Positions 19,088 to 28,330 of a stretch of 64,000 nt of DNA are shown here, one piece after another (within the stretch, counting starts at the first letter, position 1; each line of letters starts with the position of its first letter). Origin of the DNA: Oscillospiraceae bacterium (GTDB lineage: Bacteria; Bacillota; Clostridia; Oscillospirales; Ruminococcaceae); assembly GCA_009781425.1 (NCBI GenBank), contig WQYC01000010.1, forward strand, positions 1 to 64,000, read 5' to 3'. The notes under the pieces are model-generated. The model did not search any database. It saw only the letters and a program-made list of their open reading frames with translations, and was not told where the DNA came from. The translations under genes were made by a program, and so were the position numbers.

Positions 19088-19973
19088 CTCCCGCTTTCTC
19101 TACAAATATTTCATGCAAGCTCGGCTCACGGAGCTCGTATTTAACCAAGGTTATGCCGCCTTCAATTGCTTTTTTGAGGAAGGTCTCCGCTTGCACAGGA
19201 TTGCCGACTCTGAAGTCCGTGCCGTTCGGAGTCTGCTGAACTACCTCAAGCCCACATTCAAGCGCGAGCGGCAGGATATTCTCGTCAGCCTTAACCGAAA
19301 GCTTAACTCTGCCGTAGCCTTTTTTGATTTCGTTTAAATTTCCCTGCAACACCGCTTCACCTCTGTGCAGAATCACGATGTCCGTGCAGAATTCCTCAAT
19401 CGTCGGCATTTGGTGGCTGGACATGATTATGTACTTGCCCTTGTTAATTTCATCGCGGATTACCGAGCGGAATAAGTCAGTATTAACAGGGTCGAGTCCG
19501 CTCAGCGGTTCGTCTAAAATTAACAATTCCGGGTCAGAAATAAGCGCGATAGCAAGCTGCACCTTCTGCTGATTACCTTTAGAAAGCGTTTCTGCGCGTT
19601 TTTTAAGATATTCCGAAGCGCCGAGGCGGTCAAGCCAAAAATTAATCGCGTCGTTAGCTTTGTTTTTCTTCAAGCCCTTCAGCTCCGCGAAGTACATCAT
19701 CTGCTCGTGAATGGTATATTTAGCGTACAAGCCGCGCTCCTCCGCCAAATAACCGACACGCTCCTCCGTGGTGTTTAAGGCTCTGCCTTTCCAGGTTACT
19801 GTCCCACCCTCTCTCGACAGCATACCGAGAATCGAGCGGATTGAAGTGGTTTTGCCCGCGCCGTTAGTGCCGAGCAGCGCGAAAACGCCCGGCTTGTCAA
19901 TAGTAAAGCTGAGCCCTTTTACGGCAGTAAATTCACCGTAACGCTTGACAAGATTGTCAACTATCAATGACAT
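19068..19973 (-). CDS. ABC transporter ATP-binding protein (NatA-like)
   Basis: LLGTNGAGKTTSIRSILGML, LSKGNQQKVQLAIALISDPELLILDEPLSGLDP. Confidence 0.93.
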   Translation of the reverse strand: MSLIVDNLVKRYGEFTAVKGLSFTIDKPGVFALLGTNGAGKTTSIRSILGMLSREGGTVTWKGRALNTTEERVGYLAEERGLYAKYTIHEQMMYFAELKGLKKNKANDAINFWLDRLGASEYLKKRAETLSKGNQQKVQLAIALISDPELLILDEPLSGLDPVNTDLFRSVIRDEINKGKYIIMSSHQMPTIEEFCTDIVILHRGEAVLQGNLNEIKKGYGRVKLSVKADENILPLALECGLEVVQQTPNGTDFRVGNPVQAETFLKKAIEGGITLVKYELREPSLHEIFVEKAGGDTNEG

Positions 19974-20165
19974 TACATTTCTCCTTCCAATGTAAATTAA
20001 TTTTACTTTTCTTCTTTATAAATTCTATCATAAAAACAATTTCATGTCAACAAAAAATATTTTTAAAAATTTTATTAAAGTGTGCTAAAGTTTTTAAAAT
20101 AATGTCCGATATTAATAATGAAGTATTTTACAAAAATAGTTTCTTTATGACGAAAGGAGAATCCC

Positions 20166-20804
20166 ATGAACGTACAAAAACCGCATGATACCAACAGAGC
20201 GTCCCATCACAACACCGCCAGAACCGCGGCGCAGGAAACACAAAAGAAGGAAACAACCTTAGCGGCGGACAACACTGATAAGCTTGAACAAGCAACTACA
20301 TCTACTTATAAGCCCGCTTACAGCAAGGGCATGAGCAAGTCTGAGCACCGCAATATAGGCGGCGAGGATTTCCGCGCAAACGCAGGCAAATCCGCACGTC
20401 AGCTGAAAAACCAAGCTGTAACAAGCATGGTTTCTGCACAGGTTAACGGACAGGCGAACAAAAGCGGAGTCGTTGGCAAGCTTAACTTCGGCAAAACCCC
20501 CGAAGCACTGAACGCGCTCAGAGCTGCAGAAGCAACATCAGCAAAGCATGATGATTACTGGGGCGTTGAAGCCACAGCTGAACGTATTTTCACCTTCGCT
20601 AAAGCCTTAGCGGGCGGCGACGACAGCAAGTTCCAAACCTTGAAGAACGCATTCCTTGAAGGCTTCAGACAGGCATCGGGCGCAAGAGGCGGAAACCTCC
20701 CGAGCATCAGCTATCAAACAAGAGACAGAGTTCTTGAAATGTTCAACCAATGGGAAGGTGAAATCAACGCGAAAAAAGCACCTCCGGTTCCGGCTGAGAA
20801 ATAA
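20166..20804 (+). CDS. Hypothetical protein (DUF5610 / 'hydrogenase-4 component G'-like C-terminus)
   Basis: YWGVEATAERIFTFAKALAGGDDSKFQTLKNAFLEGFRQA...LPSISYQT. Confidence 0.5.
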   Translation: MNVQKPHDTNRASHHNTARTAAQETQKKETTLAADNTDKLEQATTSTYKPAYSKGMSKSEHRNIGGEDFRANAGKSARQLKNQAVTSMVSAQVNGQANKSGVVGKLNFGKTPEALNALRAAEATSAKHDDYWGVEATAERIFTFAKALAGGDDSKFQTLKNAFLEGFRQASGARGGNLPSISYQTRDRVLEMFNQWEGEINAKKAPPVPAEK

Positions 20805-20816
20805 GAATAAAGCTTT

Positions 20817-20848
20817 AAACGACTGCTTGAAAAAGCAGTCGTTTTTGT
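20817..20848 (+). terminator. Intrinsic terminator
   Basis: AAACGACTGCTT gaaa AAGCAGTCGTTT TTG. Confidence 0.85.
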
Positions 20849-20859
20849 TTGCATAAAAA

Positions 20860-21038
20860 AGTCGGTCGCCCCGAAGGGCAACCGACTGAACCGCTAACGC
20901 CGTAAAATATGGCATATAAAACCCGCCAACGGCAGGGTGGGTAAAGTTCGCCTGCAGGTTCGCGCTCCCTTCGTCCGACGGTTTTAACCGCCGGGAGGTC
21001 TGCAATCCGCTGACAGAGTCGAAATCCCGTTTTATATG
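20860..21038 (-). ncRNA. Structured small RNA, probable 6S RNA (ssrS-like)
   Basis: Minus strand: TATAAT at 21050-21045, closing helix CATATAAAAC/GTTTTATATG, central bulge, apical stems CTCCC/GGGAG and GGCGGTT/AACCGTC, terminator AGTCGGTTGCCCTTCGGGGCGACCGACTTTTTT. Confidence 0.65.
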
Positions 21039-21121
21039 TGTTGGATTATATTAACCATACTTAAACGCACGAAGCAGTAAAGTTTCTCAGGTGAACCTGT
21101 CTCAGGTAAGCCTAAACTAAT

Positions 21122-21439
21122 TTAAACTTCCTCAAAGCCGTCCATCATTTCGTCAAAATGCGATAAAAACATCTCGCCTATTTTGTCGGAAAGTGCTTCA
21201 TCGTCTATCGTCGCAAGGAAAAACTCGCCGTCTTCCTCAACCTCGCGCAGAACTATAAACTCAACCTCTGCGTCCTCGTCTTCTTCCTCGTTCTCGTCGT
21301 AAGGAATCAGCGCGAGATAATTTACGTCCTCATAAGTCAGCGCGTCGATAATTTCAAATTGCTCGCCGTCGAGCTCAATTATATCGGCTTCAAATTCCTC
21401 GGTTTCTTCCAAGCCGTTGTCTTTTTCAAAGTCAGCCAT
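21122..21439 (-). CDS. DUF1292 family protein
   Basis: Acidic; IIELDGEQFEIIDALTYEDVNYLALIPYDENE; RBS gaaaggtg before ATG 21439. Confidence 0.8.
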   Translation of the reverse strand: MADFEKDNGLEETEEFEADIIELDGEQFEIIDALTYEDVNYLALIPYDENEEEDEDAEVEFIVLREVEEDGEFFLATIDDEALSDKIGEMFLSHFDEMMDGFEEV

Positions 21440-21602
21440 ATTTTGCACCTTTCTGTTGCGTTATTGTGTTAGATTAAGTATACAATAAAAACAACCGCTT
21501 GTCAATAAGAAATACTGCATTTTTTGCCAAGATTTTGAAAAAACATATAAAACATTGTTAAGAGTAATAAACAATTGTTTAAAACTTTGTGCATTTTGAC
21601 TG

Positions 21603-21631
21603 TTGACATTGCTGTATAAATATGGTATTAT
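21603..21631 (+). promoter_or_regulatory. Near-consensus sigma70 promoter TTGACA-17-TATTAT
   Basis: TTGACA 21603-21608, 17-nt spacer, TATTAT 21626-21631. Confidence 0.8.
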
Positions 21632-21637
21632 ATAAAC

Positions 21638-22270
21638 ACGGAAGAAACTTCAGAAAACAAAAGCAGAAACAGAAGCGGCGAAAACAGTAAGATTAACGAT
21701 GGTGAAATTACTGTAAAAGGGCAGCGGAAGAAGAAGCGGAAGGCGAGTATGAAGCGGAACCGAGGCAAAGGCGGGCTTCAAATATAAATTGAAGTGAAAA
21801 GCCAAAACGACCGAGAAAGGGGAGCGAGTCCAATGGATGTAGAAATCAAAGTGCTGAGCGTATGTTGCGGCTCGTGCACCGATTAAGCAAATGCTTGAAA
21901 TCAAGGTTGAACTTGAAAGCTCGAACGGCTTAAAGGTTTACTGGATTTAAGACGGTACTTCTACCGAAAAACGCTTATACCGGGAATCAAGTTAGCAACA
22001 ACACTTAGCGGAAATAAATTTAATAAGGCGGAAAAGCCTGATTGCCTAACTGAAAGTTTATATGCCGGCAGGAAGATGACTGCACTTTAAGGTGACGGAG
22101 GGTGTAAAGAAACCGGAAGGAAGCCTTGAAAGTAAGCCGGATTAACCGCGAAAGCGTTTAAATAAAAAATGTAAAGTTTCAAGTAAATCCAACGAAAGCG
22201 ACATGAGCGCGTCGTGGGAAGCAAAATTTAATATATACGACCCGCGCAGGTTGACTGCGCGGGTTTTTTG
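21638..22270 (+). ncRNA. Long (~630 nt) structured non-coding RNA, class not identified (ROOL/GOLLD/OLE-type large ornate RNA to be tested)
   Basis: No + strand ORF of 60 aa or more in the body of the region; strong promoter; hairpins ACAGTAA/TTACTGT, CTTCAA/TTGAAG, CGGTA-CTTC-TACCG, AGGC-GGAAAA-GCCT, CGC-GAAA-GCG; terminator CCCGCGCAG-gttga-CTGCGCGGG-TTTTTT. Confidence 0.7.
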
Positions 22271-22318
22271 TGCTATAATTAATTCTGTACACCCTTTTGA
22301 AAGGCGGTCGGAATTTTT

Positions 22319-23311
22319 ATGGATTATAAAATTAATCTCGGCGCGTGGAACAGCGTTTTCGCCGTTCCGTCCGCAGTCGTGGATAATTACATAAAATTAG
22401 CAGGCGGAAATAATTTAAAGGTTCTGCTTTTTGTTCTAAGAAACGCGGGCGAAAATATAACAGTTGATGAAGCTTCGTGCAAAACCGGAGTAAATCCGGA
22501 CGACGTGAAGGACGCTTTGCTCTTTTGGGAGCAGACAGGGATTTTCGCGGCGCGTGAAAATGAAATTGTACCAAGCGAAACCGCGCAGGTATCTGCTAAT
22601 AAATACGAAACAGAACACGAGCGAATAGCTTCAAAGCTGAAAAAAATTGAAACAGAAGCAAAAGTCCAATTAGAGCGCGAACCGCGCTTTAATCCGAAAG
22701 AAATCGCACAGGCAGTTCGCGGCGACGAGGGCATGGACTTCCTCTTCAAGGAATGTGAAAAAATCTTCGGCAGACCGCTCAAGCATAACGAGCAGAACTC
22801 GCTGATGATTATAACCGAAGACGTCGGAATCCCCGCCGAATGTGCGCTGATGTTAGTTGAATACTGCGCCTCCTGCGGAAAAGCAACGCCCGCTTACATG
22901 AGAAAAATCGCGAAGGACTGGCACGAACGCGAGATTTTATCAATAAGCCAGGCAGAAGATGAAATAAAAGTTCTGCGCGAAATCAACAGCTTTGAAGGCA
23001 GAATGAAACGCCTGCTCGAAATGAAAAGAGCTTTTTCCGAAAAAGAAAAAATAATTATCAGAAGGTGGTCTGCGAGCAATTACGGTGAGGAATTGCTTTT
23101 CACTGCCTATCAAATGACGCTCGACGGCGCGAACGAATTATCGCTGCCTTACATGAATAAAATCCTCGAAAACTGGGACAAGGACGGCATAAGAAGCAAG
23201 GAACAGTTAGAAGAATCGCAGAAGAATTTCAAGAATAACAAGCAAAAAGCCGAAGATGTTAAATCTTCGTTCGACTTGGAAAAAATATGGCAGAATATTA
23301 TCGAAAAGTAG
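22319..23311 (+). CDS. DnaD-domain primosomal protein
   Basis: DnaD-like FKECEKIFGRPLKHNEQNSLMIITEDVGIPAECALMLVEYC; followed by DnaC-like ATPase. Confidence 0.8.
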   Translation: MDYKINLGAWNSVFAVPSAVVDNYIKLAGGNNLKVLLFVLRNAGENITVDEASCKTGVNPDDVKDALLFWEQTGIFAARENEIVPSETAQVSANKYETEHERIASKLKKIETEAKVQLEREPRFNPKEIAQAVRGDEGMDFLFKECEKIFGRPLKHNEQNSLMIITEDVGIPAECALMLVEYCASCGKATPAYMRKIAKDWHEREILSISQAEDEIKVLREINSFEGRMKRLLEMKRAFSEKEKIIIRRWSASNYGEELLFTAYQMTLDGANELSLPYMNKILENWDKDGIRSKEQLEESQKNFKNNKQKAEDVKSSFDLEKIWQNIIEK

Positions 23312-23320
23312 GAAAAATTA

Positions 23321-24289
23321 ATGAACTTAAATGCAAAATATTATTCGCGGGCAGGCGAGGAAATAAAACGCCGCAGTGACGTCAACAAAGAAAAGCTGAG
23401 CTTCCGAAAGCGCGAGGTTGAGTTGAAAATCCCGCAGTATAAGGCGATTCGTTGGGAAATGGCTAAGACAGGCGCGAGGATTTATGATATAATTTATTCG
23501 GGCGAAAGCGAAGCGATGCGTGCCGAGAAGCTTGAACGCTTAACCAAAGAAAATCTAAACGCGCAGGAAACTATAAAAGCTCTGCTCGCGCAAAACGGCT
23601 TCGAGCCTGATTACTTAACAGAAATTTATTCCTGTGAAAAGTGCCGCGACACCGGTGTTTATCAGAATCGCCGCTGCTCCTGCTTCAAGGAAATCGCCAA
23701 GAGAATGGCGGCGGAAGAGCTGAACGCGTCTTCTCCGATTAAGCTCTGCGATTTCGATTCGTTTGATTTGAGTTTTTACGCCGACAGCTTTACTATAGAT
23801 AAAATGTCCCGCAATTTTAATTTTTGCAAGCATTACGCCGAAAATTTTCATCTGCCCTGCGACGGGATTTTCATGCAAGGGGCAACAGGGCTCGGCAAAA
23901 CGCATTTGTCTTTAGCAATTGCGAAAGCCGTGATTGCAAAAGGGTACAGCGTGATTTACGGCTCGTCGCAGAAGCTGCTCGGCGCGATAGTAAAAGAAAA
24001 TTTCGGCAGGGAATCGGAAGTGGATTCCGAGCAGCTGCTTGAAAAAACAGACTTGCTTATAATCGACGACCTCGGCACAGAAGTCGATAACAAATATTAT
24101 GTTTCTGTGTTTTATAATCTGCTCAACTCCAGGCTCAGCGCGGGCTTGCCGACTGTCATAAACACGAACAGCGAAGTCGCACAGCTCAAAAAGCACTACG
24201 GCGACGCAATAGTTTCAAGAATCCTGACAATGGAATGTCTGCCTTTCTTCGGCGATGATATAAGAGTAAGCAGGAAACACGGAAAATAA
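23321..24289 (+). CDS. DnaC/DnaI-like helicase-loader ATPase
   Basis: CEKCRDTGVYQNRRCSCFKE zinc motif; FMQGATGLGKTHLSLAIAKAV; LLIIDDLGTE. Confidence 0.9.
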   Translation: MNLNAKYYSRAGEEIKRRSDVNKEKLSFRKREVELKIPQYKAIRWEMAKTGARIYDIIYSGESEAMRAEKLERLTKENLNAQETIKALLAQNGFEPDYLTEIYSCEKCRDTGVYQNRRCSCFKEIAKRMAAEELNASSPIKLCDFDSFDLSFYADSFTIDKMSRNFNFCKHYAENFHLPCDGIFMQGATGLGKTHLSLAIAKAVIAKGYSVIYGSSQKLLGAIVKENFGRESEVDSEQLLEKTDLLIIDDLGTEVDNKYYVSVFYNLLNSRLSAGLPTVINTNSEVAQLKKHYGDAIVSRILTMECLPFFGDDIRVSRKHGK

Positions 24290-24293
24290 TACT

Positions 24294-24322
24294 TGCAATT
24301 TGTTTAAAAATATAGTATAATA
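24294..24322 (+). promoter_or_regulatory. Promoter TTGCAA-17-TATAAT for the polyamine operon
   Basis: ttgcaatttgtttaaaaatatagtataat. Confidence 0.6.
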
Positions 24323-24355
24323 TAAGTTCACATAAAAAAGAAAGGGACGTGAAAA

Positions 24356-25120
24356 GTGGATAATAAATTAACGCTTTACGGGTTCAATAACCTCACAAAA
24401 TCATTAAGCTTCAATATTTTTGACGTTTGCTACGCGAAAACCGAGCGCGAACAGCGCGATTATATCGCGTATATCGACGAGCAGTATAACTCGGAGCGTC
24501 TGACGAATATTCTGACGCAAGTCACGGACATGATAGGCGCGAAGGTTCTGAACATTTCGCGCGCGGATTATGAGCCGCAGGGCGCAAGCGTGACGATTCT
24601 GATTGCAGAAGAAAGCATGATTAAGCATCTTTCGGGCGATAAAGTCATTGCGCACTTAGACAAAAGCCATGTCACCGTTCATACTTATCCCGAGTACCAC
24701 CCCGAAACGTTCCTTGCGACGTTCAGAGTGGATATAGACGTGACTACCTGTGGTGAAATCACGCCGCTTTCAACATTAGATTTCTTAATAGGCAGCTTCG
24801 ACTCCGATATAATCACAATGGATTACCGCGTCCGCGGTTTTACGCGGGACATAGGCGCGAAAAAGCTCTTCATTGACCATAAAATCACCAGCATACAGGA
24901 ATACATCGACAAAGGAACACTCGCGAAGTACGACGCAATGGACATTAACGTTTATCAGTCGAATATATTCCACACAAAAATGCTTATAAAAGACATAGAT
25001 TTGCAGAATTATCTGTTTAACGCTGATGTTTATGAAATTCCGCCTAAGACAAGACTCGATATTATGAATAATCTGCGGCAGGAAATGATAGAAATATTCT
25101 CGGGAAGTAATATTTATTAA
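24356..25120 (+). CDS. speD: S-adenosylmethionine decarboxylase (GTG start)
   Basis: [58 protein letters not shown]. Confidence 0.9.
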   Translation: MDNKLTLYGFNNLTKSLSFNIFDVCYAKTEREQRDYIAYIDEQYNSERLTNILTQVTDMIGAKVLNISRADYEPQGASVTILIAEESMIKHLSGDKVIAHLDKSHVTVHTYPEYHPETFLATFRVDIDVTTCGEITPLSTLDFLIGSFDSDIITMDYRVRGFTRDIGAKKLFIDHKITSIQEYIDKGTLAKYDAMDINVYQSNIFHTKMLIKDIDLQNYLFNADVYEIPPKTRLDIMNNLRQEMIEIFSGSNIY

Positions 25121-25141
25121 TAAAGTTAGAGGTGATACACT

Positions 25142-25837
25142 TTGCCATTCAACAAGCTGCGGAAAAAGAAAAATGTTGCAAGTGAAGCAGAAATAAAAAA
25201 AGATGTTTTTGATTACAAGTACGACCCTGCGCGCGTGCTGTATCATAACGATTTTGAAAAAGAATTAAACGGCTGGGAAGCGCGGACTATTCTTGACCCC
25301 GACCACTTCGATTACGGCAAGTACGAAGTGCGCGTGGAGGTGTCGGACGAGCAGAAGCGAAGCGGCTCTAAGTGCATGAAAATATCGGGGCGGCGCATGA
25401 ACTGGAACGGCGCGACGCTCGAAATTACATCTTACTTAAAACAAAATATATATGATTATGAAGTGCAGGCGTGGGTTAAATTCGGCGAGCTTAACACAGA
25501 TTGCAAGCCGCAAAGATTAACGCTGACCTTAGAAACGCACGCTACAATAGGCGGCGTGGATTTCCCGCACTTTGATACGATGGAGGACTACTGCGGGAAT
25601 GTCGGGATTCTGTCGAAATATTGGCTGCCCGTCGGGAGTAAGCCCGAAGACTGGGACAGCCGCTATCCCAATAATTATACCACATATGACGGCTGGGTTC
25701 TGCTCCGCGGCAAAATAAATATCCGCCCCGCGCATCATACCCGCGTGCTGATTTATTTTGAAACCGGCGAGGATGAGCTGAACTCAAACGTGATTTATGT
25801 TGACGATTTTGTGCTGCTGAGGGGAATTGAGAATTAA
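25142..25837 (+). CDS. Carbohydrate-binding-module-like protein (CBM4/9/22-type fold), no signal peptide, TTG start
   Basis: FEKELNGWEAR, GSKCMKISGRRMNWNGATLEITSYL, YIDDF-like YVDDFVLLRG. Confidence 0.6.
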   Translation: MPFNKLRKKKNVASEAEIKKDVFDYKYDPARVLYHNDFEKELNGWEARTILDPDHFDYGKYEVRVEVSDEQKRSGSKCMKISGRRMNWNGATLEITSYLKQNIYDYEVQAWVKFGELNTDCKPQRLTLTLETHATIGGVDFPHFDTMEDYCGNVGILSKYWLPVGSKPEDWDSRYPNNYTTYDGWVLLRGKINIRPAHHTRVLIYFETGEDELNSNVIYVDDFVLLRGIEN

Positions 25838-26151
25838 TGCAAGAATTAAATATTGAAGCTTTACGTAATATTTGCCGTGGTGATAATATTAAATGGACTT
25901 TACACGCATTAAAGCGTTTAAGGAAGCGTAAAATATCGTCAGAAGCGGTTGTTAATGCAGTTTTGGCAGGCGAAATAATTGAACAATATCCCAACGATAA
26001 ACCGTTCCCAAGTTGTTTAATATTTAACAAAGATTATAAAAATCCACTCCACGTTGTTATTAGTACAGATGATAAAAGCGTATATCTAATAACGGAATAT
26101 CACCCAACACTTTCCGAATGGGAAAGCGATTATAAAACGCGAAAGGAGTAA
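25837..26151 (+). CDS. DUF4258 family protein (RelE/BrnT-like toxin candidate)
   Basis: IKWTLHALKRLRKRKISSEAVVNAVLAGEIIEQYPNDKP...VYLITEYHPTLSEWESD. Confidence 0.75.
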   Translation: MQELNIEALRNICRGDNIKWTLHALKRLRKRKISSEAVVNAVLAGEIIEQYPNDKPFPSCLIFNKDYKNPLHVVISTDDKSVYLITEYHPTLSEWESDYKTRKE

Positions 26152-26156
26152 AACTA

Positions 26157-26393
26157 ATGTGTGTTTTTTGCAAAGGTAACTTAAAACCAAGCATGACTGA
26201 CTATATCGAAAAAAGCGATAATAATATTATTTTAATCAGGGAGGTGCCGTGTGAAGAATGCGAGCAATGCGGCGAGCCGTTTTTTGATAATAATATTGTA
26301 AAAGAAATCGAGAGGATTCTAAATCAAATTCAATATAATATTTCAAGTGAAATATCATTAACTGTGATTAATTATGACAAAAATGTCGCTTAA
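26157..26393 (+). CDS. YgiT/MqsA-type zinc-finger protein (antitoxin candidate)
   Basis: CVFCKGNLKPSMTDYIEK...VPCEECEQCGEPFFDN. Confidence 0.8.
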   Translation: MCVFCKGNLKPSMTDYIEKSDNNIILIREVPCEECEQCGEPFFDNNIVKEIERILNQIQYNISSEISLTVINYDKNVA

Positions 26394-27828
26394 CCAATCC
26401 CGCGCCCCAATCAAAGAAGCTCTCGAAGAATTTACCTTGCGGCGCGTCGTTCCTTTTGATGTGCCCGGGCATAAACGCGGGCGCGCGAACGCCGAGCTGA
26501 CCGACTTTCTCGGAAAATCCTGCATGAATATTGACGTGAATTCCATGAAGCCGCTTGATAATCTTTGCCACCCTGTTTCTGTAATTGCGGAAGCCGAAAA
26601 GCTTGCGGCAGCGGCGTTTAATGCCGCTCATGCTTTCTTTATGGTAGGCGGGACAACCTCGTCCGTGCAAGCCATGATTCTCGCGGCAACCAAGCGCGGC
26701 GATAAATTAATCCTTCCGCGCAACGTCCACAGAAGCGTAATAAACGCGCTTGTTCTGAACGGCGCGGTGCCTGTTTATGTCAACTCGAAGGTTAATAAAA
26801 CGCTCGGCATTTCGCTTGGAATGTCGCTTGAGGACGTTAAGCGCGCGATTGCAGAAAACCCCGATGCAAAGGCGGTTTTGGTGAACAATCCGACCTATTA
26901 CGGTGTCTGCTCGGACTTAAAAGCAATCTGCAAATTAGCGCATGAAAATAATATGCTCGTGCTTGCCGATGAAGCGCACGGAACGCACTTCTATTTCGGC
27001 GAGAATCTGCCAATCAGTGCAATGGAAGCGGGCGTGGATATGTCGTCCGTAAGTATGCATAAGTCGGGCGGCTCGCTCACGCAAAGCTCGTTTCTATTAA
27101 TCAATAAAGGCATGAACGAGGGGTACATCAGGCAGGTTATAAACCTTACGCAGACTACCTCTGCGAGCTATTTGCTAATGTCAAGCCTTGACATTTCCCG
27201 CAAGAATCTTGCTTTGCACGGCAAGGAAATTTTTAAAAAAGCGACCGAGCTTGCTGAATATGCGCGCTGGGAAATTAATCTTATCGGCGATTATTACGCT
27301 TACTCGCGGGAAATCATAAACGGTGATACTATTTTTGATTTTGATGTAACAAAACTGCCCGTCAACACGCTTGAAATCGGGCTTGCAGGGATTGAAGTCT
27401 ATGACCTTCTGCGAGACGATTACGACATTCAGGTGGAATTCGGCGACATCGGCAACATCTTGGCTTATATTTCTGTCGGCGACAGAGAGCGCGATTTGGA
27501 AAGATTAGTCGGCGCGCTGTCGGAAATTCGGCGGCTTCACAAGCGGGGCAGGGCAGGAATGTTAACTCAGGAATACATCGACCCCATTGTCGAAATGAGC
27601 CCGCAGGAAGCGTTCTACGCGCCGAAGCTTTCACTTCCGCTCAGCGAAACTGTCGGGAAGATTTCAAGCGAGTTCGTAATGTGCTATCCGCCGGGAATCC
27701 CGATTCTCGCGCCGGGCGAGCGAATCACTGCGGACATCGTCGAGTATATCAGATACGCAAAAGAAAAAGGCTGCTTCATGATGGGCGCGGAGGACGAGGA
27801 AATAGAAAGATTGAATGTGATAACGTAG
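26374..27828 (+). CDS. speA: PLP-dependent Orn/Lys/Arg decarboxylase, probable arginine decarboxylase
   Basis: FDVPGHKRGRANAEL, FFMVGGTTSSVQAMILA, DEAHGTHFYF, SVSMHKSGGSLTQSS. Confidence 0.88.
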   Translation: MTKMSLNQSRAPIKEALEEFTLRRVVPFDVPGHKRGRANAELTDFLGKSCMNIDVNSMKPLDNLCHPVSVIAEAEKLAAAAFNAAHAFFMVGGTTSSVQAMILAATKRGDKLILPRNVHRSVINALVLNGAVPVYVNSKVNKTLGISLGMSLEDVKRAIAENPDAKAVLVNNPTYYGVCSDLKAICKLAHENNMLVLADEAHGTHFYFGENLPISAMEAGVDMSSVSMHKSGGSLTQSSFLLINKGMNEGYIRQVINLTQTTSASYLLMSSLDISRKNLALHGKEIFKKATELAEYARWEINLIGDYYAYSREIINGDTIFDFDVTKLPVNTLEIGLAGIEVYDLLRDDYDIQVEFGDIGNILAYISVGDRERDLERLVGALSEIRRLHKRGRAGMLTQEYIDPIVEMSPQEAFYAPKLSLPLSETVGKISSEFVMCYPPGIPILAPGERITADIVEYIRYAKEKGCFMMGAEDEEIERLNVIT

Positions 27829-27872
27829 GGAACGGATTTATCCGTTCCGGAACGCATAAATGCGTTCCCTAC
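27825..27872. repeat. GTAGGG-family palindromic repeat (TIR GTAGGGAACG/CGTTCCCTAC)
   Basis: 48 bp; its TAG is the speA stop codon. Confidence 0.75.
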
Positions 27873-27894
27873 ATTTAATTTAAAGGACAAAATT

Positions 27895-28308
27895 ATGTGG
27901 ATTTTATACGCACTTTTAGCCGCGTTTTTCGCCGCGCTTGTCTCAATCCTCGCGAAAATCGGACTCGACGGCGTTAACTCAAATTTAGCCGTCGCAATAC
28001 GCACCTGCGTGGTTTTAGTTATGGCGTGGGGCATGGTTTTTATTACAGGAAAGCAAAACGAAATAGCTGACATAACGCAGAAGAGCTGGGTTTTTCTGAT
28101 TCTTTCGGGCTGTGCAACAGGATTCTCGTGGCTGTTTTTTTACAAGGCTTTGCAGCTCGGCGAGGTTTCAAAGGTCGTGCCGATTGATAAGCTGAGCATT
28201 GTAATAACATTGATTATGGCGTTCATAATATTAGGGGAAGCTGTAACGGCGAAGACGATAATAGGCGGGATTTTAATAACGATTGGGACGTTGTTGTTTG
28301 TGTTGTGA
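27895..28308 (+). CDS. Small EamA/DMT-family transporter
   Basis: 137 aa, 4-5 TM; LAKIGLDGVNSNLAVAIRTCVVLVMAW, FFYKALQLGEVSKVVPIDKLSIVIT. Confidence 0.8.
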   Translation: MWILYALLAAFFAALVSILAKIGLDGVNSNLAVAIRTCVVLVMAWGMVFITGKQNEIADITQKSWVFLILSGCATGFSWLFFYKALQLGEVSKVVPIDKLSIVITLIMAFIILGEAVTAKTIIGGILITIGTLLFVL

Positions 28309-28330
28309 ATTGGAAGGAGAGAAAATTATA

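Noticed and set aside
21650-21904. 84-aa minus-strand ORF within the long ncRNA region
   Set aside because: Low-complexity antisense translation of a purine-rich strand, no RBS, lies opposite the predicted transcript
21638-22270. Considered RNase P RNA or tmRNA for the long ncRNA
   Set aside because: No GAGGAAAGUCC/ACAGAAA RNase P cores as expected and no tmRNA tag reading frame or tRNA-like ends; a covariance-model search is needed for a final answer
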